Below, piece by piece: positions 10,380 through 21,639 of a DNA stretch of 64,000 nucleotides. The DNA comes from Blepharisma japonicum. Taxonomy: Eukaryota > Ciliophora > Heterotrichea > Heterotrichida > Blepharismidae. The DNA is taken from assembly GCA_949751835.1 (NCBI GenBank), contig CATKHK010000053.1, positions 62,001 through 126,000 of the forward strand. The letters are read 5' to 3'. The stretch's first letter is position 1. Each line of letters starts with the position of its first letter. A program made the position numbers and the translations under genes. The notes beneath the pieces are model-generated. The model saw nothing but the letters and a program-made list of their open reading frames with translations. It did not search any database and was not told where the DNA came from.

Positions 10380-11784
10380 TTAAGCTTGAGTAAGGTCGAA
10401 TTCAAACGAAATTGGGAGATCACTTTCGAGAAGATTATTAGTTGTAATACTGCATTGCTTCAAGCCTGCTGTGCATCCAGTTAGTGTCCATCCAGCTGTT
10501 GGTATTGGTGCATTTGAGTTTGAAAAAGCTGTAAATGAATTTTTTGTCAACCCAGTTGCAAGAGGATAAGCAAAGTCCAATTCAATTTTTGGAAGATTAG
10601 CACTGATTTGAAATCCAACAGAATCGACTCTACAAGCACTTTCTGTTAGAGTTATTGTTTCAGCACAATTATAGCAAGCAGGGCCAGGACTACATTGTAT
10701 ACAGGAATCAGAACAAGCTAAATAAAAACATACAAAGACAAGTTGTTGAAGTGGGACTCTCTTGATGAAGGAAATATCCAATTGCACATACATCGCATTG
10801 AGTGCTTGTTGTTGAGCATCTATCACAATGGTGGTCTACGGCGCAACCTAACTAGAATTTACAGCGGTAATTTTTAATTTCAAAAGTACTATCAAGACAA
10901 TCCGTGCACCAACTAGTTATACTTCTGTCTCAGTCAGAATCGCAAGAAGTGCATCCATTGCTGGCACAAGCGTTGCAATGATCCATTGATGCGATGCATT
11001 TAGAATCAGCATTGCATATATCATCAGTGCAAGTTCCAGGATTATTGCAAGGCTTAGCTTCTTCAAGTGTGATACCAGAGAAATTTTTTAATGTTATTGT
11101 ATCATAACTCCCATTTATTGTTGCAGTCTTTGTAAGTTTAACTTCCCTGAATTTTGCCTTAATCGACATACCAAAATAGAATTTCGCTCTAGGCAATGTA
11201 AAAGCTGCTGAAGTTTTGGTAATCATGGCGGTTTTAGGCAATATGATATCCAATGTAACAGTTGATGCCTGGTTAAAATGAAACGCAATAAAGATCCACT
11301 TATCTGTGTAAAAATTACCTAAAGGAACAGTTATGGGGATGTCATTAGCTGGATCAGCTGGTGAGGAACCTGATTGGAAGGAAACTTTTAAAGCACCATC
11401 TTTTGTTGATGAGACTATATAGTATGAGCCGGCGTCATCTTCGAATTGAAATACTTTGGTACTGATAGTTGATTGAAAATTTACCCAAAATCCAAATATA
11501 AACTCTGTTCCCATTCCAATTAACTGTGTAATGTCTCCTGTTAAACTCCAGGTTTGACTACTAAGACTTGTTGAGGTACAGCTAACAAGACTGTCAATGT
11601 TTACAGTAGTATCTGGGGTTATATAAGGAGAGCCGTCCGCGCGAATATTATTTCTGAAACCACTCGGCAAGCTATCCGCTGTCATTTTTCACAAAGGCCA
11701 ATCGGCTGTCGGTGTAAATATACCCTTTGCAAATGATAAGAGAACAAGGATGACAAGAGTATTTAGCGGTTTTGAATAAACCAT
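10380..11784 (-). CDS. Secreted LamG-like / Cys-rich protein, copy D (intact, 2 tiny introns)
   Basis: It starts at the ATG at 11782-11784. Introns are 10848-10862 (15 nt) and 10718-10733 (16 nt). The spliced frame is 457 aa and ends in TAA. Domain order matches copy B: signal peptide, LamG-like beta domain, Cys-rich segment, beta C terminus. Two codons are TGA, one in the WPLWK stretch after the signal peptide and one in the Cys-rich part (SDWD), so the gene is intact only if UGA is Trp. Unspliced, intron 1 would give an in-frame TAG. The 5' flank is shared with copies A and B but carries a 128-bp insertion. No function is known to me. Confidence 0.8.
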
Positions 11785-11964
11785 TTTATTTATAAACCTA
11801 ATTTATTTCACTTTTATAAATTTTTGTTAAGGAAATTTTATTATTAAAATTCTGCCAATTAATTTTGATGTTTTCAAATTTATGATTTTTAGGCCAGAAT
11901 AGAAATTATAAATTCTTATGCATTCAGCTTAAGACATTGCTTTCAAATTTGAATTGGTCGCTAG

Positions 11965-12092
11965 TGCTTTAGAATATATTGAATGGCATCGCGTATTAAT
12001 CCACTCTCTTAACACAACTGTAGCAGGATAAGCCCCCATAGACTTGGGAACCCATGAGGAAGTTTAGCTTCCTGAGATATGCACTTTGATAG
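11965..12092. mobile_element. 128-bp insertion flanked by TAG in the 5' flank of copy D
   Basis: Copies A (near 1507) and B (reverse, near 2820) have CGCTAGGCTTTCGAG uninterrupted. Here 128 bp split it, with TAG on both sides (11962-11964 and 12090-12092). The ends carry a short inverted repeat (AGTGC...GCACT). Inside are two hairpins: CCCA/TGGG and GGAAG-TTTAG-CTTCC. It is clearly richer in G+C than its flanks. A retained TA-bounded internal eliminated sequence, a MITE, or a retro-inserted structured RNA are all possible. I cannot match it to a known RNA. Confidence 0.55.
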
Positions 12093-12740
12093 GCTTTCGA
12101 GCTTTTGAAAAAATCCAAACTTTTCCCTAGTTAAAAAAATCATATTTTGGCTCGAACGCAGTCCAAGAAGGACTTGGATATTGAAAACAAGTCAAATATT
12201 TTGGAATAGCTATATACCTAAGCTGCATTCTATGTCAGTCATTCAATTTCTAATAAAGAAAATGGTTTCTAATAAGGATAAAAATTCTAAGAAGTATTTA
12301 TTTAACTTATTTTGAGATTTCAAGGATTGATATAAATTTTGTGAGGATTTTTTTTACTCATAATAAATTGAAATTTATTGCATAAGGATTGCTGCTTGCA
12401 GATTAAAAATTATTTCACCATCATTTTGAATCGAGGGATTGCTTAATAATTAGCAACTTAAACAAAATAGGCTTAAAACTTTTATAAAATTAAACTGAAT
12501 TATCAAAAAGTGAAATTTATCTCTCCGATTTACTTATCATTTTAGAAACGATCTATTTTAAATTTCTTCTAATTTGATTATTATAAGCTTAAATGCCAAT
12601 AAATCGAAAAATAGAATTTTCTATTTTAAACATAAGAGTAGCAAGTGAAAATTTTAATAATTCTTCTTAAATTTTCAGTTTTCTTAATACAATAAATACT
12701 CTGGCCAAGTAATGCAAAGGTATGGGTTCCAATATTTGAT
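12093..12740 (-). repeat. Duplicated 5' flank of copy D
   Basis: This continues the family 5' flank shared with A (1515-1960), B (2150-2810, reversed) and, less closely, F (17410-18300). It has no open frame of interest. Conservation over more than 700 bp of non-coding DNA points to recent duplication. Confidence 0.6.
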
Positions 12741-13064
12741 GAGCTTAAAATGATTAATTAAATGTGAGTTTGAGGCTGTATTGCCTTCTGCTAGTTTTTT
12801 GATAGCTCAGAATTTGATAGCATTGCTAAGTGGCTGCAGAATCTCACCCAATTATAGCTCAAGGCTAGTTGCTGGCCTTTTGAGAAAGATATGATATAAA
12901 ATTGGAAAGGCTAAACATAGTTTATTCTAAAATATGTGTGAATAATACTAGTCTGATCAGGCAAACATATATTGCAATACTTGAAGCTGCACCCCAGGTC
13001 ACATGCTTCCAGACCAAGCCGAAGTCAGTATTTTAAATCAAATATTTTTTAAAGTCGATCCAAA

Positions 13065-13205
13065 GAGCATTACTGAGGAATGCAACCACTGCTATATTAT
13101 AGCTTTTTATCCAATTTCTTCTTTAGATTCAAAAGTGGAAAAAAATAATTTTTTTGGTAATCCACCAAATTCACATCATTCTCCAAATCGATAAAAATTT
13201 ATTCC
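13065..13205 (+). repeat. Inverted copy of the 1940-2090 flank segment
   Basis: The reverse complement of about 1940-2090 (including GCAACCACTGCTATATTATA and CCAAATCGATAAAAATT) occurs here. Relative to copy D it points the opposite way from the A arrangement, so at least one inversion has occurred. A short open frame at 13003-13194 is part of this repeat and is not a gene. Confidence 0.6.
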
Positions 13206-13209
13206 TAAA

Positions 13210-13600
13210 CTAAGCAAATGCTTTGGAGACATATGAAAAGCAGTAGAGAAGAATTGCTTTTTATTCTAGAGGAGCTTAAAAAGAAGGATAAAAAGAGCAT
13301 TATATGAGGAAAATGAGAGTAGAAGAGATGCAAATACAGATAAAGGAGAAAAGGTTTATAGCCCTGCAAGGAGATGAAAACACACTAGAAGATGACGCAT
13401 TTGCGACTTATTATAAGCATTTTAAGTTCAGATTTACCCCAATGCGGAGATATGAGGCTTTGTGATATTTACACAAGCCGTTTGTTCGGCCTCAGTGTTG
13501 TGGCTTGTGATATGGATTAATGAATCAGGCTATGCTAAAGATGAAATAAATTTTTGTATTGCAATTTTTTAGTATATCTTTTTGCATATATCAGATATTT
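13210..13600 (+). pseudogene. ABCC-type transporter relic 2
   Basis: On the plus strand it carries the same linker as relic 1 (SREELLFILEELKKKDKK), then TLEDDAFATYYKHFKFRFTP. After a frame change comes the hydrophobic start of membrane domain 2 (FTQAVCSA-like). Only this central part of the transporter is present. It is broken by several shifts and points opposite to relic 1. Confidence 0.65.
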
Positions 13601-14031
13601 TGTATTAATTTATGGTATTGTGAAGGGAGTAGAAAAATCTGCAATAAAGCTCTTGAGAAATTTCAAAGGCTGAATCGGTATTTTTTTATGAAAATCCTTC
13701 TTAAAGAATGCTAAATCGCTTTTCAAAAGATACATTTTTAATAGATAAAGCTTTTCTTTATTCTTCCTAGCATTTTATTTAACTTAGCTGGCTTATTTCT
13801 ATTTGAGTCACAATAATAATTTTCATATTTCCTCATATGGTGTTAAATTTTATATATATTATGTGCCACATGGCTTTTAAAAAGCTTTTTGATATTATAA
13901 AGTATTTATTCTTTCTAAAACAATTAAATATTAATAAATAAATTTTTCTTTATTTTTTTTAGAAAATAAAATTGTAAAAATTAATTAAGAAATTAGTGAA
14001 ATTGTGCTAGATTCTAAAACCCTATCCTATC
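13601..14031. other. AT-rich stretch, nothing recognised
   Basis: No open frame or repeat is seen, apart from AT-rich runs. It separates the ABC relic from the truncated copy E. Confidence 0.5.
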
Positions 14032-14680
14032 ACTGGCAGATGCAATGGTGCCTATACATGCCTCACATTATTTGACTATTGCACCGTTTGTAACGGCAGC
14101 CATGGATGCACTTCTTGCTATTCTAACTCAGCCAGAAATCCAGATTGATTATGCTCGACTTGTCTTGATAGTACTTTTGAAGTTAAAAACTATCACTGTA
14201 AATTATACTTAGGTTGCGCCAAAGACCACCATTGTGCTGAATGCTCGACAAAAAGCACTCAATGTGATGTATGTGCAACTGGATACTTCCTTTATCAAGA
14301 GAGTCCCACTTCAACAACTTGTATTTGTGTGTTTTTATTTAGCTTGTGATAATTCCTGCATACAATGCAGTCCTGGCCCTACTTGCTATAATTGTGCTGA
14401 AATAATAACTCAAACAGGAAGTACTTGTAGAGTCGATCCTGTTGGATTCCAAATCAGTGCTGATCTTCCAAACATTATATTGGACTTTGCTTATCCTCTT
14501 TCAACTGGGTTGACAAAAAGTTCAATTACAGCTACTTCAAAATCAAACGCACAAATACCAACAGCTGGATGGACAATAACTGGATGCACAGCAGGCTTGA
14601 AGCAATGCAGTATTACAACTGATGATCTTCACGAAAGTGATATCCCAATTTCGCTTGACTTCCAATTTACTCAAACTTAA
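14032..14680 (+). pseudogene. Secreted family, copy E (5'-truncated)
   Basis: Homology begins abruptly in the first Cys cluster (RCNGAYTCLTLFDYC). It continues through intron 1 (GTAAATTATACTTAG, 15 nt), exon 2, and intron 2 (GTGTGTTTTTATTTAG, 16 nt), to the normal C terminus and a TAA stop at 14678-14680. A TGA lies at a Trp position near 14148. The signal peptide and the whole LamG-like domain are absent, and no start codon with a family promoter precedes it. What remains is intact, so the truncation is recent. An H3 pseudogene follows at the same spacing as after copy B. Confidence 0.7.
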
Positions 14681-14748
14681 GTCACGTCTGCCTAAGGTAA
14701 CTAACTTTTCTAAAAAAATCAGTAACTCTCTTATCTTAACTATATTAA

Positions 14749-15182
14749 ATGGCAAGAACTAAACAAACAGCAAGAAGGACTACCTCAGCAGGAAAAACCC
14801 CTAAAAAGTACCTCGCAACTAAGGTCACTAAGAAGGTCTCAGCTATCACCTCAGGTGCTCAGAAGCCACACAGATTAGACCAGGCATAGTGGCTTTAAGA
14901 GAAATTAGAAAATATCAAAAGAGCACTGAAATTTTAGTCAGAAAACTTCCTTTCCGAAGTCTTGTGAGAGAAATTGCTAAAGAATGCAAGACAGATCTCA
15001 GATTCCAAAGTTCAGCTGTCCTTGCACTCCAAGAAGATGCTGAAGCTTACCTCATCGGACTTTTTGAGGACACCAACCTTTGTGTAATCCACGGCAAAAG
15101 AGTGACTATTATGCCAAGAGACATACAATTAGCCAGAAGAATCAGAGGAGATCATAATGTAATACCCTCTTATCTCAACTAG
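14749..15182 (+). pseudogene. Histone H3-like pseudogene 2
   Basis: It is better preserved than the copy at 4473. The frame reads as H3 from [20 protein letters not shown] onward. One missing T near 14875, in the PHRF segment, shifts it. After that it reads [20 protein letters not shown] and [19 protein letters not shown], through [12 protein letters not shown] to [10 protein letters not shown] and TAG. The tail differs from standard H3 in the same way as copy 1. With one indel it is close to intact, which suggests loss only recently. A downstream start would lack the modifiable N-terminal tail. Confidence 0.85.
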
Positions 15183-15358
15183 GGTATACCGTAGCATTTT
15201 GCATAGGAATTTAAATGCAAATATAGCTTTGAGATGATATTTTGAAAAATAGACAAAATATAGCAAATTCTTAAATAACTCTAAATCTAACTCCTTAATG
15301 TGAAACGGAGCAAATTTTGATATAGAAATTTGCCTTTAATAGGGAATTCTACTAGGAA

Positions 15359-15484
15359 ATTATCCAGTTTTTCACTTAAAAGCATAATTTGCCATTCTCT
15401 CTATGGTGAATTTGATCATAGTTAATGAAAAACAATAAAGTGCTCACTCTGACTGATAAAATGGAATCTAAAAGTAAAATCTTT
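15359..15484 (+). repeat. Direct repeat of about 125 bp (partner at 8441-8566)
   Basis: This is the partner of the block described at 8441. It ends at AAAATCTTTA and then joins the membrane-protein relic read on the minus strand. Confidence 0.75.
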
Positions 15485-15880
15485 ACTGCACCAAAAGTTT
15501 ATCAGCATCTAATTCATTCCCAGTGCATAGATATGATGAAAACCCACTATAGCACCTAAAAAAATCCCAATGCAGTAACTGTAACAGTTGTGATATAGGC
15601 ATACATATTGTATTTCTCTCTATTTTCTCTTCTTCTTTGTTATACTCGCCAAAAAAATCTATATACTTTTTAATCCTTGCATAGGAGAGTGTATAATCTC
15701 TTTTTCCAAACCTAAAATATCGACCCATCTTATCAAATACCATAAAATAAAAAATGATCAGATAAAAAAGCAAGTAGTACTATATCATCATAGTGGCTGC
15801 AAGCACATGAAAAATTCCAGCTCAGCTGAAAAAATTCCTTTATAGTCTCCTTAGAAAATTTCTTAAAAAAGACGTTTTGT
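15483..15880 (-). pseudogene. Relic of a membrane-protein gene (copy 2)
   Basis: A minus-strand open stretch of 96 codons (15483-15773) starts with a hydrophobic segment, then GRYFRFGKRDYTLSYARIKK and an acidic/basic stretch. The downstream half is hydrophobic in a neighbouring frame (GFFLGAIVGFHHIYALGMN), so an indel has split the original. It matches 5200-5650. The parent could be a multi-span transporter. I have no diagnostic motif. Confidence 0.45.
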
Positions 15881-15930
15881 AAATTATAGCACTATATCTT
15901 TGATTTAGGAAATAGTATTCGAACTTTAAA

Positions 15931-16344
15931 ATGGCACCAGTGAGAAATGCAAAATGAAAGAAAAATCGTGTTTGCCAAAAAAAGGGTAAATCTCAAGCGA
16001 TCTCATACACTGGCATCATTAAGCCTAGGTGGCGTTTAGTTAAGTGATCTTATAAAGTTCATTATTCATCTCTGAATTTATTTATACTTCATCCGTCCTT
16101 ACATTATCGAAAGCCAAGTTGTAAAAACCCTCATCGTCTTATTAATCGAAAAATCTTCAGCTTTGCTTATACTTATAATCCTCTGACAGCTCATTACAAA
16201 ATCTATTACAGGAAGACTGATTTTTCTAATTATTCCTTGACACCTGGTCACCTTAGCTCAATGATGCAATTATTTACCGCATCTTCTCTAAAATCTGAAA
16301 GGGATTCTACCAAAATAATCTCCTTTCTTAGGCATCGTAATTAA
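15931..16344 (+). CDS. Hypothetical basic 137-aa ORF (weak)
   Basis: With UGA as Trp, an ATG frame of 137 codons runs to TAA, with two TGA codons (near 15955 and 16045). The product is very basic and Tyr-rich (starts MAPVRNAKWKKNRVCQKKG). I recognise no family and see no second copy. At this base composition one or two chance frames of this length are expected in such a window, so support is weak. It sits in the pseudogene-rich block and may be a fragment. Confidence 0.2.
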
Positions 16345-16358
16345 TAGCTAGAGCAATT

Positions 16359-16751
16359 ATGAATTTTTTAGCTTGCAATTGGAAACCTTATTCCCTGGTA
16401 AATATATGTTGTTTTGATCCAGCACTATTTGACTGGAGTTATAACCTCGTTGACTCTTATTGCTTGGGGAGATTTACAAGAAGTTATCAGTTAAATTGGA
16501 AATCATTGCTTAATGTGAGGGATATTCAGGGATTTCATTACTTTTATCAAAGATTGGTGACGCCTTTAGCGATTTTGATGCGGGAAAATATTGAGTTTGC
16601 ATTATGAGAATCTCCAAGCAAAGATCTTATTTTTTCTAAATTGAGAAATTTTATTGTGGAATGGCTGAGTTCTATTTTTTTATTCTTTTATTCTTCATTT
16701 TCCCACTTTTGTATTTGATTATTATCCTTATCCAAGATAAAAAATAAATAA
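16359..16751 (+). CDS. Hypothetical 130-aa ORF (weak)
   Basis: With UGA as Trp, the frame from the ATG at 16359 stays open to TAA at 16749-16751. It has aromatic-rich and hydrophobic segments, and its last 25 codons overlap the old repeat shared with 9280-9650. It has no recognised motif. It follows the basic ORF by 14 bp, but no 15-16 nt intron joins the two usefully. Chance is a serious alternative. Confidence 0.18.
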
Positions 16752-18440
16752 GAGTAATAAAGGTTAATAATTTACAGTTTATTAAATATTTTGTTTAAAT
16801 TTTGCGCATAAATTTCATTTTTGTAATACTTTAAAAAGTCAATCTAAACTTTTACATAGAATTTAATGAGCAGATCCTTTGTCTTAATAGTCTTTATTTG
16901 TGTTTGTTTCATTGGAAAAGAAAAAATTTCTATACTTTTCTGCATGATTTTCTATTCAGTTTCTACCATAAGCCATATCTCCCTTTTTAATTTCTTTTGA
17001 TAAAGATTATTGAGCTAAACTGAAACTTAAACAAATAAAATTATTCTCTCCTTTAGGATCTTAAATAAAGCCTGAGCGAATTTCAAAAATAGCAATTACC
17101 TGTTTGAGAAAAAAAATTCAATAGAATATGCCATGGTTTTTGCACTGCATTTAAAGTCTTAGAATGCGGTAAATTCTTATACTTTATTTTCGAATTTGCT
17201 ATTGTAATTAATTGTGCTCAAATGAATAAGAAAAACAAACTATCTATGGTAAAAAGAATCTCTAAAATCAACTTTTAGTTAGAATAAAAATCTATAAGAT
17301 AGCCATAGTTAGGAATTGCTCAGTACTGCAGTCTGATATTGAATATCAAAATATCTTATATAAAATATGCTTGATGGAATTTTTATCAACAAGATTTTAA
17401 ATATTTTTGATCCCTTTTCATTTTAATCCCATTGAATATTGGAACCATTACCTTGTATTGCTTTATCCAGAGCATAGATTATATTAAATTAATTAAAAAT
17501 TTATGAAGACTTATTAACATTTTTGCTTATTCCTCTTCGATACTTTAAATATTTAAATTCAAAAATTGTAATTTTGGGATTGCTTTCGATTATTTGTTTA
17601 TTTAAGCTTTTAATTTGTTGGTTTGGACGTATTTTAAAATAGATTGTTTCTAAGTCTAAAATGATTAAGAAGTTTCTTAGGACATTTCAATTTTATTCGA
17701 TCTTTTTAGGTCGAATTATTTAAGCAAGTCTATAGGTTACGAAAAATGGCAATCAAATTTTTTTCTAATTACGAATTAGAAACCTTCAATATTTATTTAT
17801 CGATTTAATTTATGATAGCTGTATTTAACTTTTTTGGTTCATAAGTTTAATTTTATGTAAGTTTTTAGCCTCTGGTTTAATTATTAAAAGGTAGTGCCTC
17901 GGTTCAAAGCTGATAGTGAAACAAATTTTTTAACTAAAATCATCAAGTCCTTATGCTTAAAATTTGAATTTATTATTAGTGTAAATAAAATAGTCCTCAC
18001 CATATCTTTCTCGAAATCGAATTTCATACAGAAATATTACATTTCAAAATTGTTAAATAAATATTACTTAGGATTAAATTTCCTTATTAGAAACCATTTT
18101 CTTTATTAGAAATATATAATGGTGTGGAATAAGGCTTAGGTTAAAGCTATCCACTAATTATCAGACTTATTCAATATCCAAACTCCCTAGAACTGCATTA
18201 AGACAAAATATAAGTAGTTAATTTAGGAAGAGCTTGGCTTTTCCAAGAACTCGAAATACTAGCCAGAAATTCAAATTTCTAAGCAAGGCCTTGAATCAAA
18301 TATTATAGGAATTGTATATTTTTTCATTCTGTCTATCCAAATCATTCATTTAAAAAACGGAAATTTTTGGCAGAATTTTAATATTAAAATTTTCTTAGCA
18401 AACATTTATAAAAGTGAAATAAATTAGGTTTATAAATAAA
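16752..18440. repeat. Spacer and duplicated 5' flank of copy F
   Basis: The region 16680-17080 is a diverged copy of 9280-9650. From about 17410 to 18440 the sequence follows the family 5' flank, more diverged than in A, B and D, and ends in the conserved core before the ATG at 18441. I see no gene. Confidence 0.5.
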
Positions 18441-19851
18441 ATGGCTTACTTAAAACCGCTCAATACTCTTGTCATCATCATCCTCATATCATTTGCAAAT
18501 GGTGATTTTACACCACTAGGCGATTGACCTTGTTCCAAAAATACAGGAAGTACCCGACCGGCTGGCATCCCATCGACGGTTCCTAGTTCTGGTCCTTATA
18601 TATCCACAGATGTTGTTTCAAATATCGATTACAATCTTGGCTGTAACTCATTAAAACTGGCTGGTAGTCAAACTTGGAATTTAGATACAGACGCTAGCAG
18701 TTTAATTAGTGGCCTTACAGAGTATTCATTTGGATTTTGGGTAAATTTTCATTCAACTATCAGTGACAATGTTTTTCAATTTGGAATTGATTCTGGCCCA
18801 AAATATGTTGTCTCATCAACAAAAGATGGCACTTTAAAAGCTTCCTTCTACTCAGATGCCACAACAACCTCTTCATCTAATGATGTCTCCATAACTGTTC
18901 CTTTAAGTAATTTTTATACAGACAAGTGAATCTTTATTGTATTTCATTTTAAGAGTGCTGCTTCAGGGAGTGTCACATTGGATGTCATATTGCCTAAAAC
19001 TGCCGTGATTACCAAAACTTCAGCTGATTTTGCATTGCCTGGAGGCGCATTTAAATTTGGTAAAGGAATTAAGGCAAACTTCAATGAAGTTATACTTATG
19101 AAGACTGCGACAATAAATGCGAATCTTGATACAATAACATTAGATGATGGAACAACTCAGAAAGTTGTAGCCCAGCCTTGCACTACTCCTGCAGCTTGCA
19201 GTGATGATGTATGCGTTGATAATGGTGCTACTTGCTTGGCACTAAGTGAGTATTGCACCACTTGTGATGCTACTGGATGCACTGCTTGTAATGCTGACTC
19301 AAGCAGAAAGCCATCACCTTGGTGTCAAGGTTGCATGGATTCTACTCTTGAACTTAAAAACTTTCACTGTAAATTTTACTTAGGTTGTGCTGTAGACCAC
19401 CATTGTGCTGGATGCTCGAAAAAAAGCACTCAATGCGATGTATGTGCGACTGGATACTTCCTTTATGACGAGAGTGGTACTTCAACAACTTGTCTTTGTA
19501 AGTTTTTATTTAGCTTGTGCTGATTCTTGCGTAAGTTGCAAACCTGGCCCTACTTGTTATGCTTGTGCTGAAACAGTAACTCAAACTGGAAGCACTTGCA
19601 GAGTCGATTCTATTGGATTCGAGATCAGTGTCGATCTTCCAAACATTGTAATAGACTTTGCTCATCCACTCTCAACTGGGTTGGCAAAAAGTTCATTTAC
19701 AGCTACTTCAGCCTCAACTCAATCAATCACTACAACAGGATGGACTTTCACTGGCTGCGTAGCAGGTAATGTACAATGCAACATTGTGACTAATAATGTT
19801 CACCAGAGTGATCTCCCACTTACGCTTGACATCGAGTTTACTCAAGCTTAG
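18441..19851 (+). CDS. Secreted LamG-like / Cys-rich protein, copy F (intact, most diverged)
   Basis: Introns are 19369-19383 (15 nt) and 19498-19513 (16 nt). The spliced frame is 459 aa and ends in TAG. The domain order is the same as in copy B. Two TGA codons lie at conserved Trp positions: GDW at about residue 29, where B has TGG, and DKW before IFIVFHF, where A and D have TGG. This gives direct within-family evidence for UGA = Trp. The sequence is more diverged than A, B or D, especially in residues 30-60 and the C-terminal domain, so F split off earlier. Intron 1 here has no in-frame stop. The function is unknown to me. Confidence 0.8.
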
Positions 19852-19895
19852 AGAGTCTTACTAAGGTAACTAACCTTTCTTAAAAATCAATAATA

Positions 19896-20759
19896 ATTTC
19901 AATTCAACTATTTTTTTCTCAGCATTTAGTTTTGTTTTCAACAGTTTGAGTTCAACGCTCTTGCAAGCATTATCTCAGTCAAATTAGCCATGTGAGAGAC
20001 AACATAGAGAGTATAAGAAAAGAGAAAGCCATATCAACCAATTTAATTCTCAATCGAGTCAGTAATAGCTGAGTATATATAAAATTCTAAAGTTAGTTCA
20101 ATTATTGAATTAAAACATAAAGATCATTGTTCTAGTTTTATATGGACTTAATATTTCTAAATTGGAATAATGAATCTATGGCATCAGAAAATGAAATTTA
20201 AAATAATTTCTATAATCTAAACATTTTTATAATTGATGCTTTCCATAGTCAGATGAAAGTGTTGAATTTACAAAAGTATTTTCTTACTATGTCGATTCAA
20301 AAATGCTTAAAATCTCTTAATTATGAAGAAGATTAAGATACATATAGTTTTAAAAACTTGAATCCTTTTCTTCAATATTCTTCTGATAAATCCAAGAATA
20401 AGAGCCTAAGTATTAGGAATTAGATTTTTTTAGCATATCATATATATAATATAAAAAGAGCTATATTTTGAGGATAAAAAATTAGTATTGTGATGAAATC
20501 AGAAATAAACATTTAAGTCAAATAAGAAAATAGAACTGCATTCATTCATCCGAAATATATTTTTATTTCAGCAGGGCTTTTATCATAATAACTAATTAAA
20601 TCTTGAGAATTTATTCGAGACGCTTATTGTTGAGTATCTCTACTTCATTCATGATCCCATAATATTACCCAATATCTGACTAGTGATATAAAGATATAGC
20701 TTATAACTTTTGCGTTTATATATACTGTAAAAATTACAGTACAAAAATTCACTATTTTT
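19896..20759. other. AT-rich stretch, nothing recognised
   Basis: No coherent coding signal or repeat was found between the 3' element of copy F and the third ABC relic. Confidence 0.5.
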
Positions 20760-21130
20760 CATTTATCTTGATCATCAATCATTAGCCTATTTCACAAGCC
20801 ACAACACTGTGCTAAACAAATAGCTTGTCTAACAATTATAGCAGCTTCTAACAGCTCAAAATTCCCTATCGAGATATATCCACACTTTAAAAAACTTAAT
20901 AATCCAAAGCGTGGCATCTTCGAATACTTTTCATCTTCCTGCTATATCATTGCTTTTTCAATTTATCTATGCTTTGTATCTCTTGCACCCTCATTTTTCT
21001 CAAATCTTATTCTTTTTCATCTTCGGTTTTAGCTCATATAGAATAAAAATTTAAAATCTTTTCTACTTTTCATATGGCCAGAAAATAATTGCTTAGCTTT
21101 GTTTAAGATTAAAATGCTATCAGCTTGAGA
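20760..21130 (-). pseudogene. ABCC-type transporter relic 3
   Basis: On the minus strand this matches relics 1 and 2 through the linker and the beginning of membrane domain 2, for example the segment corresponding to YYKYFKYGF and the hydrophobic helix after it. Divergence is much greater than between relics 1 and 2. It is the most decayed of the three. Confidence 0.5.
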
Positions 21131-21639
21131 AATGATAAGTTATGGTTTTCCATTTAAGAAATTTTTAAGACAGTGATTGAATGCATGATAACTAACTTGT
21201 GCCTAAAATATTTAAAAGTAGAAAAAATATGGCTAGTCAACCCATTATTATAATAAGGATTCACATAAGAAATTCAAGTTTGAATGCTTTTTATATATAA
21301 CATTCAACTGCTTCAAGGATTTTATCTAATCAGCAGCTCAGTTATTGATTTTTTAAAAAGATTAATTACCTTAGTATTAATGATAATGGATAAATTTTAG
21401 TGTTGCTTAAAAGTTAAGAACTCTAATCACATCAAAACCATGAATGGGGCTTTTATTTAAATTTTAAAATTTCTACATGATAATTCAAGCCCAGCTAAAA
21501 TAATTTTTAGGTACTCCGATAAAGCATTTTCTCTATATAAATATGCTTTTTGTTGATCTATTGTGTATATATCAAACCTTGAATTTAGTATTGACTTGCA
21601 CAAAATCCTTTGAAAAGTAGGATTAATAATTTAATGAAT
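21131..21639. other. Non-coding; holds a decayed family 3' element
   Basis: Around 21345-21390 the minus strand reads CTAAGGTAATTAATCTTTTT with the A-rich run and ATCAATAA, a decayed form of the family 3' element. No linked coding part survives. The rest is AT-rich and unassigned. Confidence 0.4.

Noticed and set aside
11965-12092. The 128-bp insert as a spliceosomal snRNA, SRP RNA or telomerase RNA
   Set aside because: No known conserved boxes were recognised; only the hairpins support an RNA origin.
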